A DNA stretch of 64,000 bases from Olleya sp. Hel_I_94 (GTDB lineage Bacteria; Bacteroidota; Bacteroidia; Flavobacteriales; Flavobacteriaceae): positions 1,617,001 to 1,681,000 of the forward strand of contig NZ_VISI01000002.1 in NCBI RefSeq assembly GCF_007827365.1, in the 5' to 3' direction. Positions 36,505 through 45,904 of the stretch are shown piece after piece. The position numbers and the translations under genes are program-made. Below the pieces are notes generated by a model. The model saw nothing but the letters and a program-made list of their open reading frames with translations, was not told the DNA's origin and made no database searches. How positions within the stretch are numbered: position 1 is the stretch's first letter; each line of letters starts with the position of its first letter.

Positions 36505-37740
36505 GTGAATTTACTTTATAATATAGCAATACAACTTACTTCTGTTGTTTTAAAACTTTTAAGTTTGTTTAATACTAAACTTAAATTAGGGGTTAATGGT
36601 CGTGCGACAACTTTTATTAAACTAAATCAATTATTACACAAGAAGTCAAAAACATTATGGTTTCATTGTGCGTCTTTAGGCGAATATGAGCAAGGCTTAC
36701 CCATCTTTACAGAATTAAGAAAGGATTATCCAAATCATATAATTATACTCTCTTTTTTTTCACCATCAGGTTACGAAATAAGAAAAAGCGCTCCCTTTGC
36801 GGACCTTGTTGTTTACTTACCGTTAGACACAAAACAGAATGCCAAGCGTTTTATTAGTCTTGTTAATCCTGAATTAACCGTATTTGTTAAGTATGAAATA
36901 TGGCCTAATTATTTAAATGAATTAAAAAATAAAAATCTTAAAGCCATATTAATTTCCGCTGTATTTAGAAAAAATCAATCTTTTTTTAAATGGTATGGCA
37001 GTCAAACGAGAGAGGCTTTATTTGCTTTTGAACACATATTTACTCAAAATGAAACCTCTAAGAAACTTTTAGAATCTATAAATTATAAAAATGTAACCAT
37101 CTCTGGTGACACACGATTTGATCGTGTATCAAACCAATTAAACATAGATAATAATTTAGAGTTTATTAAAGCATTTAAAAACAATAAACTATGTATCGTT
37201 ATTGGAAGCTCATGGCCAGAAGACGAGTCGTTAATAATTAAATTTATTAATAATTATAGTGGTACACCTGTTAAATTTATAATTGCTCCGCATAATATTA
37301 AGCCTAAACAAATAGAGAATATCCAGTCAGGCTTAATTAAGCCTACTATTTTATTTTCCAAAAAAGAAAAACAGGATTTAAAACAATATGACGTTTTTGT
37401 TTTAGACACCATTGGTTTACTAAGCAAAACATATAGTTATGCTGATATAGCTTATATAGGTGGTGCAATGGGCAACACTGGATTACATAATATACTAGAA
37501 CCTGCTGTATTTGGAATCCCTATAATTATTGGAAAAAACTATCAAAAATTTCCAGAAGCGTTTGATATGATTAAAAATAAAGGTGTCAAATCAATTTCTA
37601 ATTTTGAAGAATTAAGCATTGTATTAAATAGTTTAATAAGCGATACAGATTTAAGATTAACTACCGGTAAACAAAACGAAGATTTTATTAAAAAAAACAA
37701 AGGAGCTGTAATCCAAATCATGCAGTACTTACGTAAATAA
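36505..37740 (+). CDS. kdtA: 3-deoxy-D-manno-octulosonic acid (Kdo) transferase
   Basis: KdtA (WaaA) attaches Kdo residues to lipid A precursor, an inner-core step of LPS. The 411-residue protein has an N-terminal membrane-anchor-like helix (about 1-22). The GT30 N-terminal segment LWFHCASLGEYEQGLPIF follows, then VFVKYEIWPNYL, IGSSWPEDES and YIGGAMGNTGLHNILEPA in the C-terminal nucleotide-sugar domain. The start codon is GTG at 36505, and no in-frame ATG lies close to it. It is divergent from the DegT gene, across 120 bases. The strain therefore makes Kdo-containing lipid A or LPS. Confidence 0.94.
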   Translation: MNLLYNIAIQLTSVVLKLLSLFNTKLKLGVNGRATTFIKLNQLLHKKSKTLWFHCASLGEYEQGLPIFTELRKDYPNHIIILSFFSPSGYEIRKSAPFADLVVYLPLDTKQNAKRFISLVNPELTVFVKYEIWPNYLNELKNKNLKAILISAVFRKNQSFFKWYGSQTREALFAFEHIFTQNETSKKLLESINYKNVTISGDTRFDRVSNQLNIDNNLEFIKAFKNNKLCIVIGSSWPEDESLIIKFINNYSGTPVKFIIAPHNIKPKQIENIQSGLIKPTILFSKKEKQDLKQYDVFVLDTIGLLSKTYSYADIAYIGGAMGNTGLHNILEPAVFGIPIIIGKNYQKFPEAFDMIKNKGVKSISNFEELSIVLNSLISDTDLRLTTGKQNEDFIKKNKGAVIQIMQYLRK

Positions 37741-37826
37741 AGCACTATGTACCAAACGCATAATTCTTTATTTACTAATTTAAGTATTATGTTTGATAAC
37801 ATATTAAACACTAAAAACAATAACTA

Positions 37827-38081
37827 ATGAAAAAATTACTATTAAGTGCTGCTCTTGTATCAGCAATTACTTTTACATCTTGTAGAGAAGAGGATAAAAA
37901 TAACGCAGAACAAGCAGGAGACGCTATTGAGAATGCTGCTGAAGAGACTGGTGAAGCTGTTGAAGATGGATTTGAAGCTACAGGAAAAGCAATAGATAAT
38001 GCTGTAAATGAAACTAAGGAAGCAGGAGAATCTGTTAAAGATGCAGTCAATGAGGTATCTGATGACTTGAAAAAAGATTAA
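37827..38081 (+). CDS. Small alanine/glutamate-rich lipoprotein, function unknown
   Basis: This is an 84-residue protein with a clear lipoprotein signal: the hydrophobic leader MKKLLLSAALVSAITFTSC with lipobox cysteine at residue 19. The mature part is an acidic amphipathic helix with repeated A-x2-x-x-E units (GDAIENAAEETGEAVEDGFEAT and so on). This is similar in texture to YtxH- or LEA-like stress proteins, though no specific match is claimed. It probably lies on the periplasmic face of a membrane. It is followed by a strong terminator, and the tRNA pair is transcribed toward it. Confidence 0.72.
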   Translation: MKKLLLSAALVSAITFTSCREEDKNNAEQAGDAIENAAEETGEAVEDGFEATGKAIDNAVNETKEAGESVKDAVNEVSDDLKKD

Positions 38082-38107
38082 TTCTTTTTTTTATACTTAC
38101 TAAATTT

Positions 38108-38138
38108 AAAAAACCTTATCAATTGATAAGGTTTTTTT
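38108..38138 (+). terminator. Rho-independent terminator after the small lipoprotein gene
   Basis: A palindromic stem centred on CCTTATCAATTGATAAGG is flanked by A and T runs, with seven T on the plus-strand side. Confidence 0.82.
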
Positions 38139-38172
38139 GTTTTAAACGGACTTGGTTTCAACTTTTATAAAT

Positions 38173-38210
38173 GAAAAAACCTCTTGAAAATCATAAGATT
38201 AACAAGAGGT
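38173..38210 (-). terminator. Terminator of the tRNA-Gly/tRNA-Leu transcript
   Basis: The stem ACCTCTTG / CAAGAGGT surrounds a 16-base loop. On the minus strand it ends in a T run just beyond the 3' end of tRNA-Leu. Confidence 0.75.
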
Positions 38211-38214
38211 CTAG

Positions 38215-38298
38215 TACTCGGGACGGGACTTGAACCCGTACGTCCTAATGGACATTGGATTTTAAGTCCAACGTGTCTACCAATTCCACCACCCGAGC
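38215..38298 (-). tRNA. tRNA-Leu (anticodon UAA)
   Basis: Read on the minus strand it folds into a standard cloverleaf of about 84 bases with a variable arm long enough for leucine. The acceptor stem is GCTCGGG/CCCGAGT (the first pair is G-U). The anticodon stem TTGGA/TCCAA encloses loop CTTAAAA, giving anticodon UAA for UUA codons. The T-loop is GGTTCAAGTCC. It is the second tRNA of a pair after tRNA-Gly. CCA is not encoded. Confidence 0.93.
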
Positions 38299-38326
38299 GA
38301 AGGAATATTTTAAGGAAAATTCTCAG

Positions 38327-38398
38327 AGCGAAAGACGGGATTTGAACCCGCGACCCCCACCTTGGCAAGGTGATGCTCTACCCCTGAGCTACTTTCGC
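38327..38398 (-). tRNA. tRNA-Gly (anticodon GCC)
   Basis: The minus-strand cloverleaf has acceptor stem GCGAAAG/CTTTCGC, D-arm GCTCAGGGGTAGAGC, anticodon loop TTGCCAA (anticodon GCC) and T-arm GCGGGTTCAAATCCCG. It lies 28 bases upstream of tRNA-Leu in the same transcript. CCA is not encoded. Confidence 0.95.
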
Positions 38399-38435
38399 AG
38401 TCTTTAAATGAACGTGCAATATCGTATTGCGGTTG

Positions 38436-38465
38436 CAAATTTAGTACTTTTATACAAAGTACAAA
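38436..38465 (-). promoter_or_regulatory. Promoter of the tRNA-Gly/tRNA-Leu transcript
   Basis: On the minus strand a TTTG (38465-38462) and a perfect TAAATTTG box (38443-38436) are separated by 18 bases. This fits the Bacteroidota -33/-7 pattern, about 40 bases before tRNA-Gly. Confidence 0.65.
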
Positions 38466-38493
38466 GCTTTTTTTGAAAAAAAATTAAAAAAAT

Positions 38494-41106
38494 TTATACT
38501 TGCTTCTTTTTCACCAACATACGTTTGATCTCATTTAGCTTCATTAAAGCTTCAACAGGTGTTAAGGTGTCAATGTCGATATGTAAAATCTCTTCTTTTA
38601 TATTTTCAAGCAATGGATCGTCCAAATTAAAGAAGCTTAATTGCATTTCATCTTGCATCGATTTTACTTTATCTGTCAATTCTTCGCTTGAATGACTTTT
38701 TTCCAGTTTTTTCAAGATCTGATTAGCGCGTCTTAGCACTTGTTGTGGCATTCCAGCCATTTTTGCTACATGTATACCAAAACTATGTTCGCTACCACCT
38801 TGAACAAGCTTACGCAGAAATAGCACATTGTCTTTTAACTCCTTTACAGAGACATTAAAGTTTTTAATACGCTCAAAGGTCTCTGTCATTTCATTTAACT
38901 CATGATAGTGGGTTGCAAATAACGTTTTAGGTTTTGCTGGATGCTCGTGTAAATACTCACTAATAGCCCAAGCAATAGAGATTCCGTCATAGGTACTTGT
39001 TCCTCTTCCAATTTCATCTAACAAGACTAAACTACGATCTGAGATATTATTTAAGATAGATGCTGTTTCATTCATCTCTACCATAAACGTGGATTCTCCC
39101 ATTGATATGTTATCACTTGCACCTACACGTGTAAATATTTTATCAACAACACCTATTCTAGCCTCCTTTGCAGGCACAAAACTACCTATTTGAGCTAATA
39201 ACACTATTAATGCTGTTTGACGTAAGATTGCTGATTTACCTGACATGTTTGGTCCTGTAATCATTATTATTTGTTGTGCATCTCTATCTAAAAACACATT
39301 ATTAGCAATATAGGGCTGATCAATTGGCAGTTGTTTTTCAATAACTGGGTGACGACCATCAATAATATCTAAATCATGCGAGTCATCTAATGCTGGATAT
39401 ACATAGTTATTATCTGATGCTAATTGTGCAAAACCACATAAACAATCTATTTTGGCTATTAAATACGCATTTTGCTGTACTGGTTTTATATATTGATTCA
39501 TCCATTGTACCAAATCTGCAAATAATTTTTGCTCGATTGCCATGATGCGTTCTTCTGCTCCTAGAATTTTAGATTCGTATTCTTTAAGTTCTTCAGTAAT
39601 ATAACGCTCTGCGTTTACCAACGTTTGTTTACGGATCCACTCTTCCGGAACTTTATCTTTATGTGTGTTTCTTACTTCTATATAATATCCAAAAACATTA
39701 TTAGATGCTATTTTAAGAGATGTAATCCCTGTACGCTCACTTTCGCGTTGTAACATTTTATCTAAATAATCTTTTCCTGAAGTAGACAGTGCTCTAAGCT
39801 CATCTAATTCGGATGAAAATCCAGCAGCAATCGTGCTTCCTTTTAAGATATTAACTGGTGCTTCCTCGTTTAAAGTTTCTTTAATTTTTTCGCGAAGCAC
39901 ATTACAACTTTGCAAATTATCTCCTATAACTTTAAGGGACTCATTGTCGCAATTAGATGACAACTCCTTAATAGGGATTATAGCTTCTAAAGAGTTTTTA
40001 AGTTGAATAACCTCTCTAGGACTAACCTTTTGTGTTGCTATTTTAGATATTAATCGCTCTAAATCGCCTATTAACTTTATATGATGCTGAATCTTGTCCA
40101 ATACAACACCATCTGTTTTTAAATAATACACCACTTCGTGACGTTGCTTGATTTGATCTATTTGCTTTAAAGGCAATGCTAGCCAACGTTTAAGCAATCG
40201 TCCTCCCATTGGAGAAATGGTTTTATCAATAATATTTAGTAAGGTAACTGCATTATTGTTTGTAGAGTTGTAAAGCTCGAGGTTTCGGATGGTAAAACGG
40301 TCCATCCATACATAGTCATCCTCTGCTATACGCGAAATTGAAGAGATATGCTCTAGTTTGTTGTGCTGTGTTTCGGCTAAATAATGAAGTATAGAACCTG
40401 AAGCTATAATACCTTCATTTAAATTTTCAACTCCAAATCCTTTTAAGGACTTAGTATCAAAATGTTTTAACAATGTCTCATTTGCATAATCTGATTGATA
40501 GACCCAATCTTCAAGATTAAACGTGTGAAAATCGGCTCCGAAATGATCTGTAAATGTATTACGCTTTGGTTTTGCAACTAAAACTTCACTTGGACTAAAA
40601 TTTTGAAGTAGCTTATCTATATATTCTTGATTTCCTTGTGAGGTTAAAAACTCTCCTGTAGATATATCCAAAAACGAAATCCCAATATTAACCTTACCAA
40701 AGTAAACCGAACATAAAAAGTTATTTGTTTTGGATTGTAATACCTCATCATTTAGTGCAACTCCTGGCGTTACTAATTCTGTAACACCACGCTTAACGAT
40801 ATTTTTGGTTTGCTTAGGGTCCTCTAATTGGTCACAAATAGCAACACGCTCTCCTGATTTTACTAATTTAGGCAAATAGGTATTTATAGAGTGATGCGGA
40901 AAACCTGCCAGCTCTGTCTCGCTATCACTTCCTGCGCCTCGTTTAGTTAAAGTAATACCTAAAATACCTGCTGCCTTTATAGCATCTTCGCCAAAGGTTT
41001 CGTAAAAATCCCCAACTCTAAATAATAACATTGCATCAGGATACTTAGCCTTGATTGCATTGTATTGCTTCATTAACGGAGTGACTTTTTTGCTTTTTGT
41101 TGCCAA
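38494..41106 (-). CDS. mutS: DNA mismatch repair protein MutS
   Basis: MutS recognises mismatches and small loops and recruits MutL. The 870-residue protein carries the mismatch-reading F34-Y-E36 motif near the N-terminus, clamp and lever regions, and the ATPase core (TGPNMSGKS near 618-626, [15 protein letters not shown] near 694). The C-terminal HTH and helical segments are complete. The frame opens with TTG at 41106 ([15 protein letters not shown]), and no ATG lies upstream in frame before a stop, so translation appears to use TTG. It stands alone between the tRNA genes and a divergent TrmH gene. Confidence 0.95.
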   Translation of the reverse strand: MATKSKKVTPLMKQYNAIKAKYPDAMLLFRVGDFYETFGEDAIKAAGILGITLTKRGAGSDSETELAGFPHHSINTYLPKLVKSGERVAICDQLEDPKQTKNIVKRGVTELVTPGVALNDEVLQSKTNNFLCSVYFGKVNIGISFLDISTGEFLTSQGNQEYIDKLLQNFSPSEVLVAKPKRNTFTDHFGADFHTFNLEDWVYQSDYANETLLKHFDTKSLKGFGVENLNEGIIASGSILHYLAETQHNKLEHISSISRIAEDDYVWMDRFTIRNLELYNSTNNNAVTLLNIIDKTISPMGGRLLKRWLALPLKQIDQIKQRHEVVYYLKTDGVVLDKIQHHIKLIGDLERLISKIATQKVSPREVIQLKNSLEAIIPIKELSSNCDNESLKVIGDNLQSCNVLREKIKETLNEEAPVNILKGSTIAAGFSSELDELRALSTSGKDYLDKMLQRESERTGITSLKIASNNVFGYYIEVRNTHKDKVPEEWIRKQTLVNAERYITEELKEYESKILGAEERIMAIEQKLFADLVQWMNQYIKPVQQNAYLIAKIDCLCGFAQLASDNNYVYPALDDSHDLDIIDGRHPVIEKQLPIDQPYIANNVFLDRDAQQIIMITGPNMSGKSAILRQTALIVLLAQIGSFVPAKEARIGVVDKIFTRVGASDNISMGESTFMVEMNETASILNNISDRSLVLLDEIGRGTSTYDGISIAWAISEYLHEHPAKPKTLFATHYHELNEMTETFERIKNFNVSVKELKDNVLFLRKLVQGGSEHSFGIHVAKMAGMPQQVLRRANQILKKLEKSHSSEELTDKVKSMQDEMQLSFFNLDDPLLENIKEEILHIDIDTLTPVEALMKLNEIKRMLVKKKQV

Positions 41107-41205
41107 AGGATATACGTTTTTATTAAGTTTGCAATGTAACTAAATATTGATTTTTTAAGAAGTCTATTTAAGTTTAGTTATTGATAATTATTCACAATTA
41201 TTTTG

Positions 41206-41739
41206 ATGAGAAAACTAAAAAACAGCGAATTAGACCGATTGAGTGTAAACGACTTTAAATCTGCAGAAAAAACACCAATAATTATTGTTTTAGACAACAT
41301 TAGAAGTTTAAATAATATAGGTAGTGTGTTTAGAACTAGTGATGCCTTTTTAGTTGAAAAAATATACTTATGCGGAATCACTGCAACACCACCACATAAG
41401 GACATCCACAAAACAGCTTTAGGCAGCACAGATACTGTAGCTTGGGAACATATTGAAAACACTTTAGATTTAGTTGAAAAACTTAAATCAGAAAATATCA
41501 CTATTTGTGCTATTGAGCAAGCTGAAAATGCCACTATGTTAGACGACTTTAAAGTCGAAACTAATAAAAAATATGCTTTGGTTTTTGGTAACGAAGTCAA
41601 AGGTGTTGCTCAAGATGTAGTCAACGCAAGCGATGTTGTTATTGAAATCCCTCAGTTTGGGACCAAACACTCGCTTAATATTAGTGTAAGTTGTGGTGTT
41701 GTGACTTGGGATATTTTCTCTAAGATAAAAGCCTTATAA
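41206..41739 (+). CDS. TrmH/SpoU-family RNA 2'-O-methyltransferase
   Basis: This SPOUT methyltransferase of 177 residues has the knot core: VLDNIRSLNNIGSVFRTSDAF (motif 1), YALVFGNEVKGV (motif 2) and IEIPQFGTKHSLNISVSCGVV (motif 3). Members methylate ribose in tRNA or rRNA. It has no N-terminal substrate-binding domain, so it is of the small TrmL/TrmH-like type; the target RNA is not deducible. I place the start at the ATG at 41206, because a TTG in frame just before it (41203) is less likely. It is divergent from mutS and convergent with the MG2-like gene. Confidence 0.92.
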   Translation: MRKLKNSELDRLSVNDFKSAEKTPIIIVLDNIRSLNNIGSVFRTSDAFLVEKIYLCGITATPPHKDIHKTALGSTDTVAWEHIENTLDLVEKLKSENITICAIEQAENATMLDDFKVETNKKYALVFGNEVKGVAQDVVNASDVVIEIPQFGTKHSLNISVSCGVVTWDIFSKIKAL

Positions 41740-41752
41740 GTTTAAATAAAAA

Positions 41753-44098
41753 TTATTCAACTAGCATATCGTTTAAAAACTTTATTTCGCTAATTAAATC
41801 ACCATTATCGGAAAACCCTTGTATGGAAAGCAAATAATTTGTTTTTGTACCTTTGATTATTTTAAAAACCGATTGCCCTTTGCTATCGGTAACAACTATT
41901 GGCTTCCAATCCACCTCTTGTTCTAAATTATCTGAAGTATTAATATATTTGGGAGTATAATAAGTTTTTGCTTTGTCAAATCCTGATTCAAAAAAATGTT
42001 TTCTGAATAATTCCGTTATATTATTTTTATAATTTTCTGTAGTAAACACATGAAAAATGGTGATTTTTGATTCTCTTCTAAAAGCTATATCACTAATATC
42101 TTCCATCCTCATTTGCAAGGCACTAGGCAAGCTATAAGTATCCATCCCTTTACCATCCACTTTTAAAAATGCTTCTAAACCTCTGGCTACAAGATAGGTT
42201 TCCACACCTCTCCAATTAACCAAACTAGCAGCTTCTGTAGCTTTTAAATATTCAAATAAGGTTAGATTTTTGTTATAATAGTGTTCCGGAATCTCCATTG
42301 GGTCATAAAACATTATACTGTCTTCGTATTCTCTATATTTTTTCATAAAAGCCTTACTATCTAACCTCATCTTATGCGCTTTACTAGATTTAAGCTTCAC
42401 TGTATCCAAGTAAGTTGAGTTAGTATATACATAATCCAAAACATTATTTTCGTGCTTTGTTTTATAAAAATCATCTACCACTAAAGGCGCTCCATTATTT
42501 TTATTGTAATAAAAACTATTTAAACTATTTGTTAGCTTTGGAATGCTATCAAAATACATGTTAAGAGGCTTGACTAATTGTTGACCATTGCGAATAAAAC
42601 CTATTTTTATTGAATCCCCTTTGTACGCTATTAAATTTTTAAATTGAAAATTAAGTTTATTATTTAAATACGTTTTAGCCACAATTTGATTATCATCAGA
42701 GAGTAACACTAAATTATTTGACTTTAACGGACTTACTGTACCTGTTAGACTAAAACCAGATTCAAAATCATAACTATATTTAGGATTGTTATAATCCACA
42801 AAAGCTTTAGTCGTATACTGCGACCAACCTTGAGTTAAAAGTAACAAATCAATCTTTTTAGTTTTATCTTTAGTGTTTTGATTAAAATATGTCTCTGGAT
42901 TTTCCACGTAGCCTTTAACATAAGGTGATAGCAAAAAAGCACTTTGTATTGTTGTATTTGGTTTATAATCTGTATCTGCTTTAAGCACTGAAATGCTTAA
43001 GTTACTTTTTACATTTAAACCGTTTAATTTAAGTTGATATATAATAGAATCTTGAAGAACATTTAACTTTTCAATTTCAATTGCTGAATATTTTTCAGGT
43101 TTGTCAATAAAAAACTGTCGTTCCAAAATTGGACTATTATTTTCAAAAACAGTAACGGTATTTACGCCACTAAATAAAGACTTTTTATTTAACTCTAAAA
43201 CTACAGGTAGACTATCTTGAATTGTTAACTGAACAAAATCAAATATTTTATTTTTTTGATGAAACAATAACGTGTACTTAGGATTAATAGTTTTTAATGT
43301 TGCACGATTAGACTCAAGTTTTACACTAACAATATCTTTATTTGAAGAATTAACCTTTATTGAAACTCCTTTTTTATTTGCCTCAGGAATCATAACTTTT
43401 ATAATAGTGTCTTTTATAAAAAACTCGGCTACATAAGACTCTGAAGGTTTATAATTAAACCTTACAAGACCCATCCCTAAATGATCCTCATTAAATGTGG
43501 TAATTTCTTTTTGATTTGAATCTAAAACGCGTCCACTAAATGCACTGCTTTTACCATTAACCAATACCTTTAACCCTAATGTATTGTTAACATCCTCTAA
43601 AAGATAACCGCCTTCCGGAAACACCTGAGCGTCATATACTGTATGCTTTAATGTGTTTGTTTTAGGTTTTGGGATATTTCCTTTTATAAAAACCTTAGAA
43701 ACAAAGGTATTAGTCTCTCCAAAGTTTTTCATGTAATTAGTGTTAGCTTGGATGAAGTAAAACCCTTCTGGTAAATCTTGATAAAACTGAAATTGTCCAA
43801 CACCAACACCATTTGTGATTAAGATATTTTTAGTGTCTATAAGAATACCATTATCCGAAAATAAACTTACATGTAATACAGATGTTTGTACAGAAGGCTT
43901 ATTATAAGCGTCGGAAACATAGGCTTTAAACCAAATAACATCTTCAGCAGAATAGCTTGTTTTATTAGTATGCACATACACTTTTTCAAAAAGTAATTGG
44001 TCTTTTTGTAAGGCGTTAATAACAGAATCGAAAGTATTACTTTGCGCGAATGCAAGTTGCGTAATAAAAATAAAAACAAACCTTAGATTATATTTCAT
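41753..44098 (-). CDS. Large secreted MG2-like surface protein of unknown function
   Basis: The gene encodes a 781-residue exported protein with signal peptide MKYNLRFVFIFITQLAFAQS. An N-terminal segment (VYVHTNKTSYSAEDVIWFKAYVSDAYNKP, then PEGFYFIQANT) resembles the macroglobulin-type MG2 strand domain found in many Bacteroidota surface proteins. The rest is a series of beta-sandwich-like segments. Its role is not known. I chose the ATG at 44098; a TTG at 44134 is also in frame, but it would put the (CAAT)7 tract into the coding region as an INQS repeat. The tract lies 4-32 bases upstream of this ATG. A GyrI-like gene is located 128 bases upstream on the same strand. Confidence 0.8.
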   Translation of the reverse strand: MKYNLRFVFIFITQLAFAQSNTFDSVINALQKDQLLFEKVYVHTNKTSYSAEDVIWFKAYVSDAYNKPSVQTSVLHVSLFSDNGILIDTKNILITNGVGVGQFQFYQDLPEGFYFIQANTNYMKNFGETNTFVSKVFIKGNIPKPKTNTLKHTVYDAQVFPEGGYLLEDVNNTLGLKVLVNGKSSAFSGRVLDSNQKEITTFNEDHLGMGLVRFNYKPSESYVAEFFIKDTIIKVMIPEANKKGVSIKVNSSNKDIVSVKLESNRATLKTINPKYTLLFHQKNKIFDFVQLTIQDSLPVVLELNKKSLFSGVNTVTVFENNSPILERQFFIDKPEKYSAIEIEKLNVLQDSIIYQLKLNGLNVKSNLSISVLKADTDYKPNTTIQSAFLLSPYVKGYVENPETYFNQNTKDKTKKIDLLLLTQGWSQYTTKAFVDYNNPKYSYDFESGFSLTGTVSPLKSNNLVLLSDDNQIVAKTYLNNKLNFQFKNLIAYKGDSIKIGFIRNGQQLVKPLNMYFDSIPKLTNSLNSFYYNKNNGAPLVVDDFYKTKHENNVLDYVYTNSTYLDTVKLKSSKAHKMRLDSKAFMKKYREYEDSIMFYDPMEIPEHYYNKNLTLFEYLKATEAASLVNWRGVETYLVARGLEAFLKVDGKGMDTYSLPSALQMRMEDISDIAFRRESKITIFHVFTTENYKNNITELFRKHFFESGFDKAKTYYTPKYINTSDNLEQEVDWKPIVVTDSKGQSVFKIIKGTKTNYLLSIQGFSDNGDLISEIKFLNDMLVE

Positions 44099-44102
44099 TT
44101 TA

Positions 44103-44130
44103 ATTGATTGATTGATTGATTGATTGATTG
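44103..44130 (-). repeat. (CAAT)7 tetranucleotide repeat just upstream of the MG2-like gene
   Basis: Seven perfect tandem CAAT units (minus strand) end 4 bases before the presumed ATG. Tracts of this type vary in number by slipped-strand replication in other bacteria. In this position a change would alter the spacing of the 5' leader or, if the upstream TTG is used, the reading frame. Confidence 0.93.
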
Positions 44131-44226
44131 CCAATCAAATTACACAAAATCAGCGAAATAAATACTAAAGCGTAGAAAATAAAAATGCAACTAAACGGAA
44201 GAAGCGTTACTTTAACCAAGTAAGGA

Positions 44227-44709
44227 TTAAATAATAGGAACCCAGATTTGCTCTTCAACTTCAGGATTTGAAGGATGATAATCTTTTGGAAGTTTTTCAA
44301 AATGCGGTCTATCGTCTAAGCCGTAACCAGACTCAGGCAACCAAGTCGTATGTATATATTGCCACGCTTTAAAAAAACCATCTGGTTTACCCTTATAATT
44401 AAACACAGCATACAGTCCTTTTTTTATTATTAACGTTGCCATATTTTGAGGCACAGTATCAAAATTAGACACCTCTACTCCAACCCATTTTTCAAAAGTT
44501 GTATTTGGAGTCATTTTAGCATAATCAAAATCGTGATAAATCTGAATAGATAATTTTTGAGTACTAACACGATTTTTGATTTGATTAAGTCTTGGCATAA
44601 ACTGACGTGCTAAATCACCAGTTCCTTGTGCATTGGTTATAAAGGTCAAGTTATCTTTTAAACCAATTACCAAAATTGCATTGGATGTTATAATTTTAGG
44701 CGTCATCAT
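44227..44709 (-). CDS. GyrI-like / AraC effector-binding-type protein
   Basis: This 160-residue protein matches the GyrI-like (bacterial transcription activator effector-binding) domain: TFEKWVGVEVSNFDTVPQNMATLIIKKGLYAVFNYKG, with the WLPESGYGLDDRPHFE motif near the end. Such proteins bind small hydrophobic or polyamine-like molecules. Stand-alone members can inhibit gyrase or act as ligand-binding proteins. There is no DNA-binding domain, so it is not a complete regulator. The start overlaps the HPPK-dNK gene by 14 bases, so the two are co-translated. Confidence 0.85.
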   Translation of the reverse strand: MMTPKIITSNAILVIGLKDNLTFITNAQGTGDLARQFMPRLNQIKNRVSTQKLSIQIYHDFDYAKMTPNTTFEKWVGVEVSNFDTVPQNMATLIIKKGLYAVFNYKGKPDGFFKAWQYIHTTWLPESGYGLDDRPHFEKLPKDYHPSNPEVEEQIWVPII

Positions 44710-45832
44710 TACATATTTGTTTTAATAACCATAAATAATCTGACCTATGTTTAACAAAATCTTTATCTGAGATGTCAATAATTTTGACATTAAATTCGGT
44801 TTGACTTTTCAAAAACTCCAAATAACCTGCATTAATTTTTTCCAGGTAATCATCTTCAATTTCGCTTTCATACTTACGACCACGTTTTTTTATATTAGCC
44901 TGAAGACGCTCTGTATTTTGGTATAAATAGACAAACAAATCTGGTTTTGCAATGTCTTTGTACATCAAGTAAAATAGTTTACGATACAGCTTAAACTCGT
45001 CTGGTTGCAGTGTGATTTTAGAAAAAATTAAAGATTTAAAAACATCATAATCGCTTACAATAAAATCTTTAAACAAATCTAATTGCCCTAAGTCGTCTGT
45101 TATTTGCTGGTAACGATCTGCAAGAAAAGACATTTCTAAAGTAAAGGCGTAACGTTGCGGTTCTTTATAAAATTTTGGTAAGAAAGGGTTATCTGCAAAA
45201 CGCTCTAACACTAACTTAGCATTAAAATCGGAAGCTATTTGTGTGGACAAACTGGTTTTACCTGCTCCAATATTACCTTCAATAGCAATATAATTATGTT
45301 TAGAAAAGTCAAATTGTTTATTTGGGTTTTTCAACCAAATTTTAATTTGTTCTAATTCATTAGTATCCTCACAAATAGCTAACAAATCATCAACAGATTG
45401 TTTTAGTTTTGGATGGATAAAACTGCCTGCAATTAGCTGTAAAGGCTCCAATACAAAACGACGTTTATGAGCTTCGGGATGCGGAATTATTAAATTTTTA
45501 TCTTCAATAATTTCATCTTCAAAAAATATAATATCTAAATCTATTATTCTGGACTCATACCCTTCTGTTTGCTTTGGAGTACGTCCTAATTTTTTTTCAA
45601 TTTGCATCAACACACTTAAAACCTTTTTAGGTTTAAGCGTTGTTTTTACAGCAATACATGTATTTAAAAAATCATCACCTTCAAACCCAAAGGCTTTACT
45701 TTGATACACTTTTGCTATACTTATAATAGTCCCAACTTCTGCAAACACAGCGTCTACAGCGTTTTGTAAGTTTTTAAACTTATCGCCTTTATTACTTCCT
45801 AATGCTATGTATACTGTTTTAATCTCCTGCAT
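44696..45832 (-). CDS. folK: Fusion of HPPK (folK) and deoxynucleoside kinase
   Basis: Residues 1-135 are 6-hydroxymethyl-7,8-dihydropterin pyrophosphokinase, a folate-pathway step, with IALGSNKGDK, SKAFGFEGDDFLN and RIIDLDII (metal-binding Asp98 and Asp100). The later half (about 180-378) is a deoxynucleoside kinase with P-loop GNIGAGKTS (186-194), LEMSFLADRYQQ, DYDVFKSLIF and the lid KKRGRKYE. A roughly 40-residue linker joins them. The fusion pairs one-carbon cofactor synthesis with DNA-precursor salvage. The second motif in the kinase reads SDYDVFKS rather than the QDRTIYED of the separate kinase, so the two kinases probably differ in substrate. Confidence 0.93.
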   Translation of the reverse strand: MQEIKTVYIALGSNKGDKFKNLQNAVDAVFAEVGTIISIAKVYQSKAFGFEGDDFLNTCIAVKTTLKPKKVLSVLMQIEKKLGRTPKQTEGYESRIIDLDIIFFEDEIIEDKNLIIPHPEAHKRRFVLEPLQLIAGSFIHPKLKQSVDDLLAICEDTNELEQIKIWLKNPNKQFDFSKHNYIAIEGNIGAGKTSLSTQIASDFNAKLVLERFADNPFLPKFYKEPQRYAFTLEMSFLADRYQQITDDLGQLDLFKDFIVSDYDVFKSLIFSKITLQPDEFKLYRKLFYLMYKDIAKPDLFVYLYQNTERLQANIKKRGRKYESEIEDDYLEKINAGYLEFLKSQTEFNVKIIDISDKDFVKHRSDYLWLLKQICNDDA

Positions 45833-45904
45833 AATTTCTTCAGCAAAATAACTAAAAGAAATTCACTTAGTGCTTATCTTTATCAAATCTGTTAATAAGT
45901 TTTT

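Noticed and set aside
38165..38368. A 67-codon open frame on the minus strand over the tRNA pair
   Set aside because: It runs through tRNA-Gly and tRNA-Leu and contains no recognisable protein features. It is an artefact of GC-rich RNA genes.
44103..44130. CRISPR-like array
   Set aside because: The units are four bases long with no spacers, so it is a simple tandem tract. No cas gene or array was seen anywhere in the window.
44100..44300. Extra coding frame running through the (CAAT)7 tract and the end of the GyrI-like gene
   Set aside because: It is open only because a tetranucleotide repeat lacks stop codons in this frame. It has no plausible start or product, so the tract is treated as non-coding.
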